Origin: Puniceicoccales bacterium | GTDB lineage: Bacteria; Verrucomicrobiota; Verrucomicrobiia; Opitutales; JAIRLM01 | Direction: 5' to 3' | Length of the DNA: 40,340 nt | Assembly (NCBI GenBank): GCA_031282565.1 | Contig: JAITDL010000024.1 | Coordinates: forward strand, 1 to 40,340 | Part shown: positions 9,044-17,278 of the stretch, in pieces | Layout: each line of letters starts with the position of its first letter | Numbering within the stretch: position 1 is the first letter of the stretch | Program-made: the position numbers and the translations under genes | The notes under the pieces: model-generated | The model's database searches: none | What the model was told of the DNA's origin: nothing | The model's input: only the letters and a program-made list of their open reading frames with translations

Positions 9044-10372
9044 TTATGCGATCCGTTCGATTATCAGCTCAGCCGCAGCAGGCCGTTTGGGGGCAAGGCG
9101 ATAGGCATTGCGTAGATATTCGAGCGCCGGCTCCAAATTTTTTTCGTCGTTGTAGTGGATCATCATAAGCGGCTCACCCTGTTTGATTTGTATGCCGACC
9201 TTCATTATCTTTGATACGCCAACGGCCGGGTCCATGGTGCCGTCGGGCCTCTGGGCCAGAATTCTAACGCCGCGGACGATCATGGCCGCGTTGATGGTGT
9301 GTATGTAGCCGCGTTTTGGGGCCGGCAATTTGCGAACGAAGCGCGCCTTCGGAAGTTTTTCCGTGTCATCGATATAGGACGTGTCACCTCCGTGGGCCGC
9401 AATGATTTCCTTAAATTTCTTTAGGGCATCACCGCTGGATAAACTCCTCTGCACCATTTGCTTTGCCGAAAGCGTTGATCCGGCCACTCCTGCGAGACGG
9501 ACGACCTCAACTCCCATGCGAAGAACAAGCTGTTTGAAATCATCTTCGCCCTCTTCGGTTTTCAAAAAGCGCACGGCCTCTTCAATTTCCAAAGCCGTTC
9601 CGACGGAATCGCCAAGCGGTTGATTTATGTCCGTGACCAACACGACGCTCTTGCGTTGGAATGCGTCGCAGGCGCGGGCAATGGTCCTGGCGAGGGTCTT
9701 CGCCTGTTCCAAGTCTTTGATAAATGACCCATTGCCCCATTTTACGTCGACCACAAATCCCTCGGCTCCTTCGGCTGATTTTCTGGAAAGTATGCTGGCT
9801 GCTATGAGCGGAAGACACGGAACGGCAGCAACTTCCTTCCTCATGGCAAAGATAACTGAATCGATGGGTGCTATGGAGGCGTGGCGGCTCGCGTAGGCGA
9901 CGCCGACGGATGACAGGTGGCCGATGAAATCCTTCAGGGACTCGTCGGCCCTGAACCCGGGAATCGCAGATAGCTTATCCAGAGTACCTATGATGAAATT
10001 TTCGTCTTCGCCGATCATGGCAGGCACGACAACCCCGCAGGCGGCAGCGATCGCCGGCAGCACGAGCGGAACCTTGTCGCCGACTCCGCCCGTCGCATAG
10101 TGGGCAACCTTCGGCTTCGCTATGGCGGAAAGATTTAGCACTTCACCGGAAAGCATCAATTCCTCGGACAGCGCAGCTGTTTCGGCAACGGTCAAACCGC
10201 GGAAATATATTACCAGCAGCAGCCCCGCCAGCTGGTGGCTCGGCAGAACCTCGTCGAGAAGCGCGTCAACAACGGCCTTGATCTCCTCCTCGGTGAACTC
10301 GCCTCCATCGCGCTTTTTTTCAATCAAGAAGCCGTATGGCACGCGCAGCGCCTCATTTGTCTTTGTAACCAT
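9044..10372 (-). CDS. Thymidine/pyrimidine-nucleoside phosphorylase homologue
   Basis: About 442 residues with the full thymidine-phosphorylase fold: an N-terminal helical domain (LIEKKRDGGEFTEEEI, LAGLLLVIYFRGL), the phosphate loop ATGGVGDKVPLVLPAIAAACG, GTLDKLSAIPGF, LIAASILSRKSAEG, VVDVKWGNGSFIKD, and the C-terminal beta domain ending near LIIERIA. The family phosphorolyses thymidine or uridine to base plus (deoxy)ribose-1-phosphate. Several usually invariant residues differ: the KHSTGG loop reads HYATGG, and the GRGLGHTGGTLDKLE segment is reduced to NFIIGTLDKLS, so the substrate or activity may have changed. The frame extends to a GTG at 10426, but the ATG at 10372 fits the family's usual N-terminus better. 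First gene of the probable M23/rpoZ/smpB operon. Confidence 0.8.
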   Translation of the reverse strand: MVTKTNEALRVPYGFLIEKKRDGGEFTEEEIKAVVDALLDEVLPSHQLAGLLLVIYFRGLTVAETAALSEELMLSGEVLNLSAIAKPKVAHYATGGVGDKVPLVLPAIAAACGVVVPAMIGEDENFIIGTLDKLSAIPGFRADESLKDFIGHLSSVGVAYASRHASIAPIDSVIFAMRKEVAAVPCLPLIAASILSRKSAEGAEGFVVDVKWGNGSFIKDLEQAKTLARTIARACDAFQRKSVVLVTDINQPLGDSVGTALEIEEAVRFLKTEEGEDDFKQLVLRMGVEVVRLAGVAGSTLSAKQMVQRSLSSGDALKKFKEIIAAHGGDTSYIDDTEKLPKARFVRKLPAPKRGYIHTINAAMIVRGVRILAQRPDGTMDPAVGVSKIMKVGIQIKQGEPLMMIHYNDEKNLEPALEYLRNAYRLAPKRPAAAELIIERIA

Positions 10373-10505
10373 AAAACGTCCGCAGCCGTTGGCAAGCCTC
10401 CGGCCATCTCCTCCCTCTCGCCACACTTGTAGGTACGTTTAGCCGACGGTGTCGAGCGAAAAAAATGTTATAGCAGGTATGATGTTTATGTATAGTACTT
10501 TAGTT

Positions 10506-10536
10506 AAAAAAATATTCCGTCAGTCAAGCGCGGAAT
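10506..10536 (-). terminator. Rho-independent terminator on the minus strand
   Basis: Read on the minus strand, ATTCCG, an 11-nt loop, CGGAAT and then A plus seven T form a 6-bp stem with a strong T tract. The stop codon of the small gene at 10520-10720 lies in the loop, so the terminator belongs to that gene and prevents read-through toward the phosphorylase operon. Confidence 0.7.
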
Positions 10537-10720
10537 CGGTTTCCTCGGCGAAAAATTCCGCCAATCCGGCGGCGAACCATGGCCATGCCGATCGTTGTAA
10601 AAATTTTGTTCCGGAGGATGTGGGCCGATTTGGGATTTTTGCAGCCGCCGTGGAAATTTTCCGCGTGGACCGGCGCAAATTTCCCATTCCATCGATGGAT
10701 TTTGCTTCGAAAATCGTCAT
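10520..10720 (-). CDS. Small hypothetical protein with its own terminator
   Basis: A possible 66-residue protein, basic in the first two thirds and then FAAGLAEFFAEETDSALD, with a Trp-Pro-Trp segment before it. I do not recognise the family. Support is positional: an intrinsic terminator on the same strand overlaps its stop codon exactly. The start is uncertain (ATG 10720, or ATG 10687 giving 55 residues) and no clear promoter or ribosome-binding site is visible. An open frame on the opposite strand (10449-10781) covers the same DNA; the terminator argues for the minus strand. Confidence 0.45.
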   Translation of the reverse strand: MTIFEAKSIDGMGNLRRSTRKISTAAAKIPNRPTSSGTKFLQRSAWPWFAAGLAEFFAEETDSALD

Positions 10721-10801
10721 TGGCGCGACAAATGCAAAAAATTATTGCTGCTATTTGCTCGAAAAAATAACCTACGCATAGCATCCTGTGATGGACGACA
10801 A

Positions 10802-10815
10802 ATTGTCTTGACAAT
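10802..10815. promoter_or_regulatory. Inverted repeat overlapping a TTGACA -35 of gene A
   Basis: ATTGTC-TT-GACAAT is a perfect 6+6 palindrome. Its right arm contains TTGACA (10808-10813), which ends 28 nt before the ATG of gene A, the spacing seen for other -35 boxes in this window. A protein bound here would block that promoter. The matching -10 is poor (GACAAA-like near 10829-10836), so the promoter itself is tentative. Confidence 0.4.
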
Positions 10816-10841
10816 GCAAGTGTTCCTATGGACAAAGCTGA

Positions 10842-12662
10842 ATGGAATTTTCAGCATTTATTCAATCCATTAAAGGTCTAAATCTAGTAATTGATAGTCT
10901 GCGCGATGAAGATTTCCACGCCGGTTTTTTGACGGTTCTTAGCGCACCATTAGCCGAACAATGGCAGATGCTTATTGGCAATCCAATCGCCATGGAAAAC
11001 GCCCATAGACACATTGCCGACGCCATTTTAACCTGCGGAAATGAAAGCGCGATAGGCTCACTAATGTCCATATATCTCAGTGGCGCAGAATCCTCCGCCA
11101 ATCTGATCCAAGATTTCCTACGCGCCACCATCGCGAATTGCAACTCGCCGACTGACGTGGACGTTGAAAAGATTATCCGCATTGGCGAAATAGACTGGCG
11201 CGCAATTCAGCGCAACCTGCTCCGCCTTGCCATTTCAAGAAATTTTGCAACCGACGCCAACAAAATATTGCGCTTTGAAACGCTCTGGGCACTTCACGAA
11301 AACGCTGGCCTACAGCACAGTTTGCTGGCGATCACCGCTGGAGGCCCGGTGGACACGCTAACACCATTCAAAAATCGGCCAACGACATCTCTACAACTTG
11401 CACGGGATGCGCTTCTTGCCGCTTGCACTCCAATCCGCCAAAAGGAGGGTGCATCAATTTGCTTCGCCACCGCCATCGCAATCGCCGCGCAGTGGAATTT
11501 TCCTGGGGCTACCTTCGAACTTCTTGCTAAATTGCTACAGCGGAGATATATGCCGTCGCGAATTCCCGGCAGCGACTTCGGCTGCGTGCGCGTGCCGCTA
11601 AATACTTTCGAAGGTCTTCCAAGTGAGCCGGAAGCAAATGCCGTCGTCGCACTGCAGCTCATGCTCGTGCGGACGCTGGCCGATGCGTCAAAAGTTAGCG
11701 CCTTCCATTCCTATGACACCTCCGCATTCAGGAGATCACTAAACGAAGAACATGTTAAACAGTTTCAAAGTCTTGTGAAGACATTAAACGTCACACTCGA
11801 TGGCGCCGCACATCCGGAATTGAAAATCATCTGCGGGAAATATCCGCGCTATGACTTCTCAAGGGAAAACGGTCGCATTGGCAGGCACGGAAATCGGAGC
11901 GTTGGCGTCTGGTTTCTTCCGGTTGGCCTTTCACAAGATAGACTCATAACGCCGTGGCTATTTTTCCAGGAATACATTCCCAGCTTTCGCGCAGCGGCCA
12001 GTACCAATCCATTACTGCAGGACGCCACGGCAATGGTAGACAATTTGGCCAGTTTCCACATCGAAGATCTGTCATTCGGCGGCGGCGCCCCACTAGACGT
12101 CCTCAATGTTGCACCAGCCCAATACACTGACTGTCATCGCATTTCACTTGACCGTGGAGATGCAGTCGCATGCCTAAGAGGCGCGCTCAATGCCTTACTG
12201 CTAAATCTAGTAGGGAAAAATCATAGGCGAATTATTGTCTGCGGAGATGGCCACACATATACTCTCGGCGCAGATTTGTGTCCACATATTGCAAGTGAAC
12301 TGCTTGCCATTTTAACGCAGGAAGAAATATGCGATAGGTTCCGCAAAGCCGTCCTAACTATATCGAACTATAAAAATCTCTCAGCCATTTGCTACATATG
12401 CTCAGATGAGGAATACAACGGGCACTGCGCTTTCACTGAGAGCGTTTTAGACGGCCTCCTCGGACGAGTCCTCGACAATGTTAAAAATTCAGGTGCGCCG
12501 GCATTGTTTTTTGACCCGAACTGGAGAGACTCAGCCGGCGTTGGAATTCGCTACAATCCAATTACGCAATCCTATGAACTGTGCAACGCGCCATCCGATG
12601 GCTCCGCCGCAAAAATTGAAAATGAGCCGTGCTTCTTCGGAGATTTAGCGTTTAAATTCTAG
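10842..12662 (+). CDS. Large unknown protein A, papain/YopT-like cysteine-protease motifs
   Basis: A 606-residue protein without signal peptide or obvious membrane segment. I know no close family. The first 200 residues look all-helical. Then come motifs reminiscent of clan CA cysteine peptidases of the YopT/C58 kind: GASICFATAIAI (Cys207 at the start of a helix), NGHCAF (His528 before a strand) and FFDPNW (Asp558). In C58 enzymes the order Cys-His-Asp and a 'DPN' after the catalytic strand are typical, but the Cys-to-His distance here (321) is far larger, so an insertion or a different fold is possible. It has many cysteines. It stands alone between housekeeping genes and converges on the RluA gene with a 4-nt overlap. 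Function is inferred only; a host-directed role is a guess. Confidence 0.6.
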   Translation: MEFSAFIQSIKGLNLVIDSLRDEDFHAGFLTVLSAPLAEQWQMLIGNPIAMENAHRHIADAILTCGNESAIGSLMSIYLSGAESSANLIQDFLRATIANCNSPTDVDVEKIIRIGEIDWRAIQRNLLRLAISRNFATDANKILRFETLWALHENAGLQHSLLAITAGGPVDTLTPFKNRPTTSLQLARDALLAACTPIRQKEGASICFATAIAIAAQWNFPGATFELLAKLLQRRYMPSRIPGSDFGCVRVPLNTFEGLPSEPEANAVVALQLMLVRTLADASKVSAFHSYDTSAFRRSLNEEHVKQFQSLVKTLNVTLDGAAHPELKIICGKYPRYDFSRENGRIGRHGNRSVGVWFLPVGLSQDRLITPWLFFQEYIPSFRAAASTNPLLQDATAMVDNLASFHIEDLSFGGGAPLDVLNVAPAQYTDCHRISLDRGDAVACLRGALNALLLNLVGKNHRRIIVCGDGHTYTLGADLCPHIASELLAILTQEEICDRFRKAVLTISNYKNLSAICYICSDEEYNGHCAFTESVLDGLLGRVLDNVKNSGAPALFFDPNWRDSAGVGIRYNPITQSYELCNAPSDGSAAKIENEPCFFGDLAFKF

Positions 12663-13528
12663 GCGCGGGGTTTCTTAGAAAACTTCGACCAGTCCAAAAA
12701 AGATTCCACTGCCGGCGACCGCGCGGAAAATTCTGACCCGCAGACAGTTTGCCATCCTGAAATTTCAATGGCCGCCGAATGGAGTTGCAGGTCGCGCAGG
12801 GCAAATTTCTTGGCCACGAGTCGGTTAAGTTTAAAATCTCCATAGGTGCGATCGCCGACGATGGCCATGGAGCGGAGCGCGCACTGGTGGCGGAGCTGGT
12901 GCGTACGGCCAGTTATGGGGTGCAGTTCAAGAATTGCGAGATCAATGTGATCAATGCGGCGGCGGTCCAGGAGAGATACGTCGGTTAGCGCTTCTGCGGC
13001 AGGACCTTCTCCGCCGTCGGCCCGCAGATAATTTCCATTCCTGGCGGTGCAAATTCTATCGCGCCAGCGGCCATCGCGGAAATTGCGTCCGCCGAACACG
13101 GTAGCGTAGTAAGTTTTTCTAACCTCGCGGCTGCGAAATGCTTTCCTGGCTCTGGCAGCCGTATCAGCGTCCATGGAAAGAAGAAGCAATCCACCAGTTG
13201 CCGAATCTAACCTGTTCACCAAATAGACAAGCGGTGATCCATCACCGTCGACATAGGCGCGCGTGGCACAATCATATGGCGCAAAAATAATTGCGCGGCG
13301 GTCGGCGGTTTCTCCATTTGGCTGGGAAAGAACCCCTGCCGGCTTTTCAACGGCCACGAGCCCGCGGCCGTCTCCGCCGACAATCTCAACTCCAGCATGA
13401 AAAATCAATCGCAGCAATTTTTCATTTTCAGCTGGAACGTTTTCTAATAAATGGCCGTCCACCAAATTAACTTCCAGGTCAATGACTAGGTTGAGCTCAC
13501 CAATGCTGTCAAATTCTTCTCGCAGCAT
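12659..13528 (-). CDS. RluA-family pseudouridine synthase
   Basis: A 289-residue RNA-modifying enzyme converting uridine to pseudouridine in rRNA or tRNA. The catalytic motif is VNRLDSATGGLLL with Asp108 (most relatives read HRLD..TSG). Other family marks are GLVAVEKPAGVLSQP, KTYYATV and the C-terminal PITGRTHQLRHQ followed by GDRTYGD. The first 50 residues do not look like a convincing S4 domain. Which base is modified cannot be told. The ATG follows the stop codon of the upstream glycosyltransferase gene directly (TAGATG), so the two are translationally coupled; the 3' end overlaps gene A by 4 nt. Confidence 0.9.
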   Translation of the reverse strand: MLREEFDSIGELNLVIDLEVNLVDGHLLENVPAENEKLLRLIFHAGVEIVGGDGRGLVAVEKPAGVLSQPNGETADRRAIIFAPYDCATRAYVDGDGSPLVYLVNRLDSATGGLLLLSMDADTAARARKAFRSREVRKTYYATVFGGRNFRDGRWRDRICTARNGNYLRADGGEGPAAEALTDVSLLDRRRIDHIDLAILELHPITGRTHQLRHQCALRSMAIVGDRTYGDFKLNRLVAKKFALRDLQLHSAAIEISGWQTVCGSEFSARSPAVESFLDWSKFSKKPRA

Positions 13529-14704
13529 CTACGCTGCAGCACTTTGCAATTCCTTAAAAAATTGATCGATTTTCTCTATTTCGCCCTCTAGCGTGAACTT
13601 TTCAACGAAAATTGCATGCGCCCGGCGAGCCAACTCTATGGCTTCCTGGGGGTGCTCCAAAATCCACCGCATGTGCCCGTCAATTTGGCGAAATATTTCC
13701 TCTGGACTCGCATTTTGATCGATGTAGAGAACCGAATCGCCAAAATTGTCCACGACAAAAGGATTCCTATCGCTAATAATTACACAGGACGCAGCGGCGG
13801 CCTGAAAAATGCGAAGAGTCGGCAGCTTCCACGTAATATGTTCGCTGGAATGCAGCACAAGGGCGACTCCAGCCCTCGCCATTGTATTCTGCAGGGCACC
13901 GGCTTCATTTGGAATGTATCCACCATAGGATTTCACCTTTCCTTTCCAGGCGTAGTCCGGCCCATATATGTCGAAGTAGTCCGTTTCGTCGAGGAGCTTA
14001 TAGAGATTGGCGTAGCGTCTTTTTCTGCGCTCATCCCAGTTGGCACCGCAGTAGAACAAGCGCCTCTTCGGACTTGCACAGAATTCCGATTTCATTGTCG
14101 TTGGATATATGCGAATTGTTCGTATTTTTCGGTCGCTACTCCGCGCCATGCCATTTAGTTTGCTGGAATCTGGCCCGGAATACATAATGTTCCCGTAGCT
14201 CAGCGCGTGTCTAATATTTTGCCCCCTAGGGAAATGCCATTTTACTGCGCAGGGCACAGTTGCCGGCGGCGGAATTGATGCGTCCATTGACAGCACGTAG
14301 CTAGGATTCAAAATGGCGATGACATTGGGATCGTTTTTTGTGGCTATGCAGCACTCGTCGCCGCGTTTTACAAAGCACTCCTTCATGCGCTGCGTTTCCT
14401 CACTTTCGCCGACCCATCCGTCTGGATAGAGAATGAGAACGCGCGAGTAATTTTCTGCCTTTGGCAATGGCGTGCGCGCCATAAAAGCGCCGCGCAATTT
14501 TTCTAAAAATTCCGGTGGAGAAGCACTTTTTTCATCAAATGGGCAGCTCACCGTCGCCGACGCTGCCGGTCGCCGGCGATGCATGGAGCGCAACTCTGGG
14601 CGACTTATCGCATCCAATTTACCATGGACCGGAATGGCATCAAGCTCTGCTCCTGCGATCCAACAGTCTGGCGATGGCCAGCGGCGTAGTTTTGTAATTT
14701 CCAC
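13529..14704 (-). CDS. Glycosyltransferase of GT4/CgeB-like type
   Basis: A 391-residue protein. Residues 1-80 are poorly conserved; from about 85 it has two Rossmann-like halves: RVLILYPDGWVG, then RLFYCGANWDERRKRRYANLYKLL, DIYGPDYAW, and the C-terminal LHSSEHITWKLPTLRIFQAAAASCVIISDRNPF, which is the donor-nucleotide region of CgeB/'glycosyl transferase group 1' proteins. It probably adds a sugar to LPS or a surface glycan. GTG start at 14704 is supported by a very clean promoter whose -10 ends 6 nt before it; other starts downstream are possible. It is followed without spacing by the RluA gene. Confidence 0.75.
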   Translation of the reverse strand: MEITKLRRWPSPDCWIAGAELDAIPVHGKLDAISRPELRSMHRRRPAASATVSCPFDEKSASPPEFLEKLRGAFMARTPLPKAENYSRVLILYPDGWVGESEETQRMKECFVKRGDECCIATKNDPNVIAILNPSYVLSMDASIPPPATVPCAVKWHFPRGQNIRHALSYGNIMYSGPDSSKLNGMARSSDRKIRTIRIYPTTMKSEFCASPKRRLFYCGANWDERRKRRYANLYKLLDETDYFDIYGPDYAWKGKVKSYGGYIPNEAGALQNTMARAGVALVLHSSEHITWKLPTLRIFQAAAASCVIISDRNPFVVDNFGDSVLYIDQNASPEEIFRQIDGHMRWILEHPQEAIELARRAHAIFVEKFTLEGEIEKIDQFFKELQSAAA

Positions 14705-14710
14705 AAAAAG

Positions 14711-14739
14711 AGCATATTAGCCAGTAAACGCTTCGTCAA
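14711..14739 (-). promoter_or_regulatory. Promoter of the GT4/CgeB-like gene
   Basis: On the minus strand TTGACG (14739-14734), 17 nt, TATGCT (14716-14711), then 6 nt to the GTG start at 14704. The expected transcription start falls at the start codon, so the mRNA should be leaderless. Confidence 0.65.
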
Positions 14740-14765
14740 AAAAAAATAACCTGCCGCCCAGGCGA

Positions 14766-16571
14766 CTACTCTCCATCGGACAACTCCAAGATGGCGGTCT
14801 CAATGTCGTCAATTTCTTCCTTCACAGCAACAAACATCCCGTATCTAGCCTCGTCATAGCTCCCGGAAAGTTCACATTCCAACTGCCTCGCGGCTGCAGT
14901 TTTTTCTTCCAATAGTTTTGCAAGTTCCTCCATGCGCTCGGCGGAATCGGCAGATTTTTGCCGTTTTTTTGTCCCGGCGGCAGGTGCCGGTGCCCTTGGA
15001 GCGCAATTCCTCTCCATCAGCCACTTGGCGTAGTCATCCAGCGAACCGCTAAATTTTTTGCAGCTGCCGCCGTCGACCACGTAGAAATCACTGCAGCTGT
15101 CGGCAAGCGTCTGAAAGTCGTGGGTAACCAGCAGCACGGCGCCGCCATATGAGCGAAGTGCCTCGGCAAGAGCCGCCCGCGCTTCAATATCAAGATGATT
15201 AGTCGGCTCGTCGAGAACCAGCAAATGTGGCTGCGACAGCGTTGCAATGGCGAGCAGCAGCCGGGTCTTTTCGCCGCCGGAGAGATTTGCCGTTTTCGTG
15301 AGAGCGCGCTCCTGGCCGATGCCGAACTGGGCAAGCTGGCCGCGAATCTGCGTCTCTCTAAGTCCATCGCAGCGCGATTGAAAAATCTCCAGCGGAGTTT
15401 TTTGCATGTCCAACATCTCCTCCAGGTGCTGGGCAAAGTAGGCAATTTTAATGGACTTTGCGTAGGTGCGCTCGCCGGAAAGGAGGCCAAGCTGCCCAGC
15501 TACGGCCTTCGCCAGCGTGGACTTGCCGTTGCCGTTTGCTCCGAGAAGCGCGATGCGATCTCCGCCGTTGATCAGCAGATTCACAGACTTGAGCACCGTC
15601 CGCTCGCCGTAGCCCAGTGAAATATTTTCCATGGAAACCAGGCGGCGATCAACACGCGGCGACGGCTCAGGGAAACGAAATGCCACGGAATAGTTTGCCG
15701 GCGGCGGTGGCGGCTCTCCCAATTTGTCCAGCATTTTCATCCGGCTCTGTGCTTGCTTGGCCTTGGATGCCTTTGCGCGAAACCGATCCACGAAGGACTG
15801 CAGGTGCTCGCGCTTTTTCTGCAGCGCAGCGCCCTCCATTTCCCGTGACCGCCTGACATTTGCGTAGGTCGCGCGAAATGTGTCGTAATTTCCGCGGTAT
15901 AGCTGGGCCGTGCCGCCCTGCAAATGGAGAATGTGATCGCAGACGCCGTTGAGAAATTTTCTCTCGTGGGAAATGATGAAGAATGACTTATCCGTTCGCC
16001 GAAGGTACTGCTCCAGCCACAGCGCGGTCTCAAAGTCCAGATGGTTCGTCGGCTCGTCAAGGAGAAGGCAATCCGATGGAGCAAATAGCGTTGAAGCCAG
16101 TGCAGCCCTCACCCGCCATCCGCCGGAAAGATCGCAAAGTGGTTGCCTCATTGATTCCTCGGAAAATCCCAGTCCCGACAAGATTGTCGCAGCACGAGCC
16201 TCGCTGTCCTGGCCGCCTATGGCGAGGAATCGATCCCAGGACTCGGCCAACTCAATGCCATCAAGTTCCGGGTCATCCAATCGCAGCCGAAGTTGCTCAA
16301 GCTCGCTATCGGATGCGAGAACGAATTCCAGCGGCGTCAGTTGGCCGCTACCCATCTCCTGGCACACCTGGGCAAAACGGTAGCCATTCGCATAGGAAAT
16401 TTCACCGCTGTCTGGAGCTATTTCCCCGAGAATAATGCGGAAAAGTGTCGTCTTCCCGACACCATTGGGCCCGACCACACCAACCTTCGCGCCGGAAGCT
16501 GCGGCGAAGGATACGTCCGAAAAAAGCAGACGCGGACCAATCCGGTAGCTGATCTGCTTCGCCTGCAACAT
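14766..16571 (-). CDS. ABC-F family ATPase
   Basis: A 601-residue soluble protein with two ABC ATPase domains in tandem and no membrane segment, the ABC-F plan. Domain 1 has Walker A GPNGVGKTT near 34-42, the LSGGWRVRAALA signature and LLLDEPTNHLDFET. A charged, helical linker (about 230-300, Arg/Lys/Gln-rich) follows. Domain 2 has GANGNGKST, LSGGEKTRLLLA and LVLDEPTNHLDIEA. The C-terminus (about 535-601) is a coiled coil as in Uup. ABC-F proteins act on the ribosome (translation factors or antibiotic protection) or, like Uup, bind DNA/ribosomes; the subfamily cannot be fixed by eye. ATG 16571 begins exactly at the family N-terminus (MLQAKQIS); upstream in-frame GTG 16628 is unlikely. Confidence 0.92.
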   Translation of the reverse strand: MLQAKQISYRIGPRLLFSDVSFAAASGAKVGVVGPNGVGKTTLFRIILGEIAPDSGEISYANGYRFAQVCQEMGSGQLTPLEFVLASDSELEQLRLRLDDPELDGIELAESWDRFLAIGGQDSEARAATILSGLGFSEESMRQPLCDLSGGWRVRAALASTLFAPSDCLLLDEPTNHLDFETALWLEQYLRRTDKSFFIISHERKFLNGVCDHILHLQGGTAQLYRGNYDTFRATYANVRRSREMEGAALQKKREHLQSFVDRFRAKASKAKQAQSRMKMLDKLGEPPPPPANYSVAFRFPEPSPRVDRRLVSMENISLGYGERTVLKSVNLLINGGDRIALLGANGNGKSTLAKAVAGQLGLLSGERTYAKSIKIAYFAQHLEEMLDMQKTPLEIFQSRCDGLRETQIRGQLAQFGIGQERALTKTANLSGGEKTRLLLAIATLSQPHLLVLDEPTNHLDIEARAALAEALRSYGGAVLLVTHDFQTLADSCSDFYVVDGGSCKKFSGSLDDYAKWLMERNCAPRAPAPAAGTKKRQKSADSAERMEELAKLLEEKTAAARQLECELSGSYDEARYGMFVAVKEEIDDIETAILELSDGE

Positions 16572-16651
16572 GACAATCCGACCAATCGCGCAAAACTGCC
16601 AAGGCGAAAAAGCCCCTACGGCGACCACCTATGAGCGGCCACCGCCACAGC

Positions 16652-16807
16652 CTATTCCTCTGGCTTTGTTTTCGGGAGCCCCGTAACCCGTCGGCCATCT
16701 TTCCACTGGCCGCGCTTGCGCATGAGGTCAATGCGCTCAAAACGCCCCAACACGCTGCGTTTTTCGGTCAACCCTCCACCCTTTCGAAAACTGCTGTGCC
16801 TTGTCAT
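16652..16807 (-). CDS. Small basic protein of the PVC group
   Basis: A 51-residue very basic protein that ends RGQWKDGRRVTGLPKTKPEE, after SVLGRFERIDLMRK. The pattern 'S-V-L-x-R-x-E-R-I-x-x-L...W-K-x-G-x-x-V-x-G-L-P-K' is that of the short basic protein conserved in Verrucomicrobia, Chlamydiae and Planctomycetes and thought to be ribosome- or rRNA-associated. I use it as the main lineage marker of this window. The ATG at 16807 matches the usual family length; the frame stays open upstream but that part is hydrophobic and unlike the family. It sits 80 nt before the ABC-F gene on the same strand. Confidence 0.8.
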   Translation of the reverse strand: MTRHSSFRKGGGLTEKRSVLGRFERIDLMRKRGQWKDGRRVTGLPKTKPEE

Positions 16808-16970
16808 CGCAAATACCGCCACCGCCAACCAAGTCATTCGGCCGGCCACTGCAACGAAAAACTGCGCGCCGGCGCCATTCAATTTTGTAAATTCTTGCCG
16901 TGGAACTGAAATTCACCCCGCCGCCGAACAAATTGCCAAATTCGCCGGCAAATTGCCCGCATAAAAGTAA

Positions 16971-16998
16971 TTGACTGCGCGAATAGGTCCCATAGGCG
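16971..16998 (+). promoter_or_regulatory. Probable promoter of tRNA-Glu
   Basis: TTGACT (16971-16976), 16 nt, TAGGCG (16993-16998), then 9 nt to the first base of the tRNA. The -10 is similar to TAGGCA before the SurA/PpiD-like gene. The rest of 16808-17007 holds no gene that I can support. Confidence 0.5.
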
Positions 16999-17007
16999 AG
17001 GTTGCGT

Positions 17008-17082
17008 GCCCTCATCGTCTAACGGTTAGGACACCGGATTCTCATTCCGGCAATCGGGGTTCGATTCCCCGTGGGGGTGCCA
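17008..17082 (+). tRNA. tRNA-Glu (anticodon CUC)
   Basis: A full cloverleaf of 75 nt with encoded CCA. The acceptor arm GCCCTCA pairs with TGGGGGT (a G-U pair at 1-72 and one inside), discriminator G, then CCA. The anticodon arm is CCGGA / loop TTCTCAT / TCCGG, which gives anticodon CUC reading GAG. The T arm is CGGGG TTCGATT CCCCG. A T-rich run (17097-17102) follows 14 nt downstream and is also the left end of a 96-nt repeat. Confidence 0.95.
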
Positions 17083-17095
17083 GTGGATTGCTGCA

Positions 17096-17191
17096 GTTTT
17101 TTAGGGCGCCGCGGTGCAGCGTTTCGCCGCTTACCAAAATGCAATTTCGCGGCGCCTCAACCCTAGAAAAGCAGCTCTGCCGAATGAAAAG
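17096..17191 (+). repeat. 96-nt direct repeat, left copy (next to tRNA-Glu)
   Basis: Matches 19191-19286 in the same orientation over 96 nt with four mismatches that I count by eye. The core 17105-17156 has 9-nt inverted ends (GGCGCCGCG / CGCGGCGCC); an outer 35-nt tail beginning TCAACCCTAG is shared only with the right copy. The pair brackets gene B. The copy starts 14 nt after the tRNA-Glu CCA end. Confidence 0.9.
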
Positions 17192-17241
17192 GTAATGTTC
17201 GCCATTAGGGTTGTTGGCTTGGCTGCCACTTCGTATTTCCA

Positions 17242-17270
17242 TTGACAACGGCGGCCCATGGCGTTAGTCA
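17242..17270 (+). promoter_or_regulatory. Probable promoter of gene B
   Basis: TTGACA (17242-17247), 17 nt, TAGTCA (17265-17270), then 8 nt to an ATG at 17279. An upstream in-frame ATG at 17258 would lie between -35 and -10, so the promoter argues for the later start. Confidence 0.5.
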
Positions 17271-17278
17271 TTCCGCAA

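Noticed and set aside
10449..10781. Plus-strand open frame of 110 codons opposite the small gene at 10520-10720
   Set aside because: Its first part is AT-rich and promoter-like, and the terminator in this region acts on the minus strand; kept as the alternative in the small-gene finding only.
17008..17191. Integrative element attachment site at tRNA-Glu
   Set aside because: The repeat starts after the tRNA and does not copy its 3' end, and no integrase gene is near; only the direct-repeat cassette is reported.
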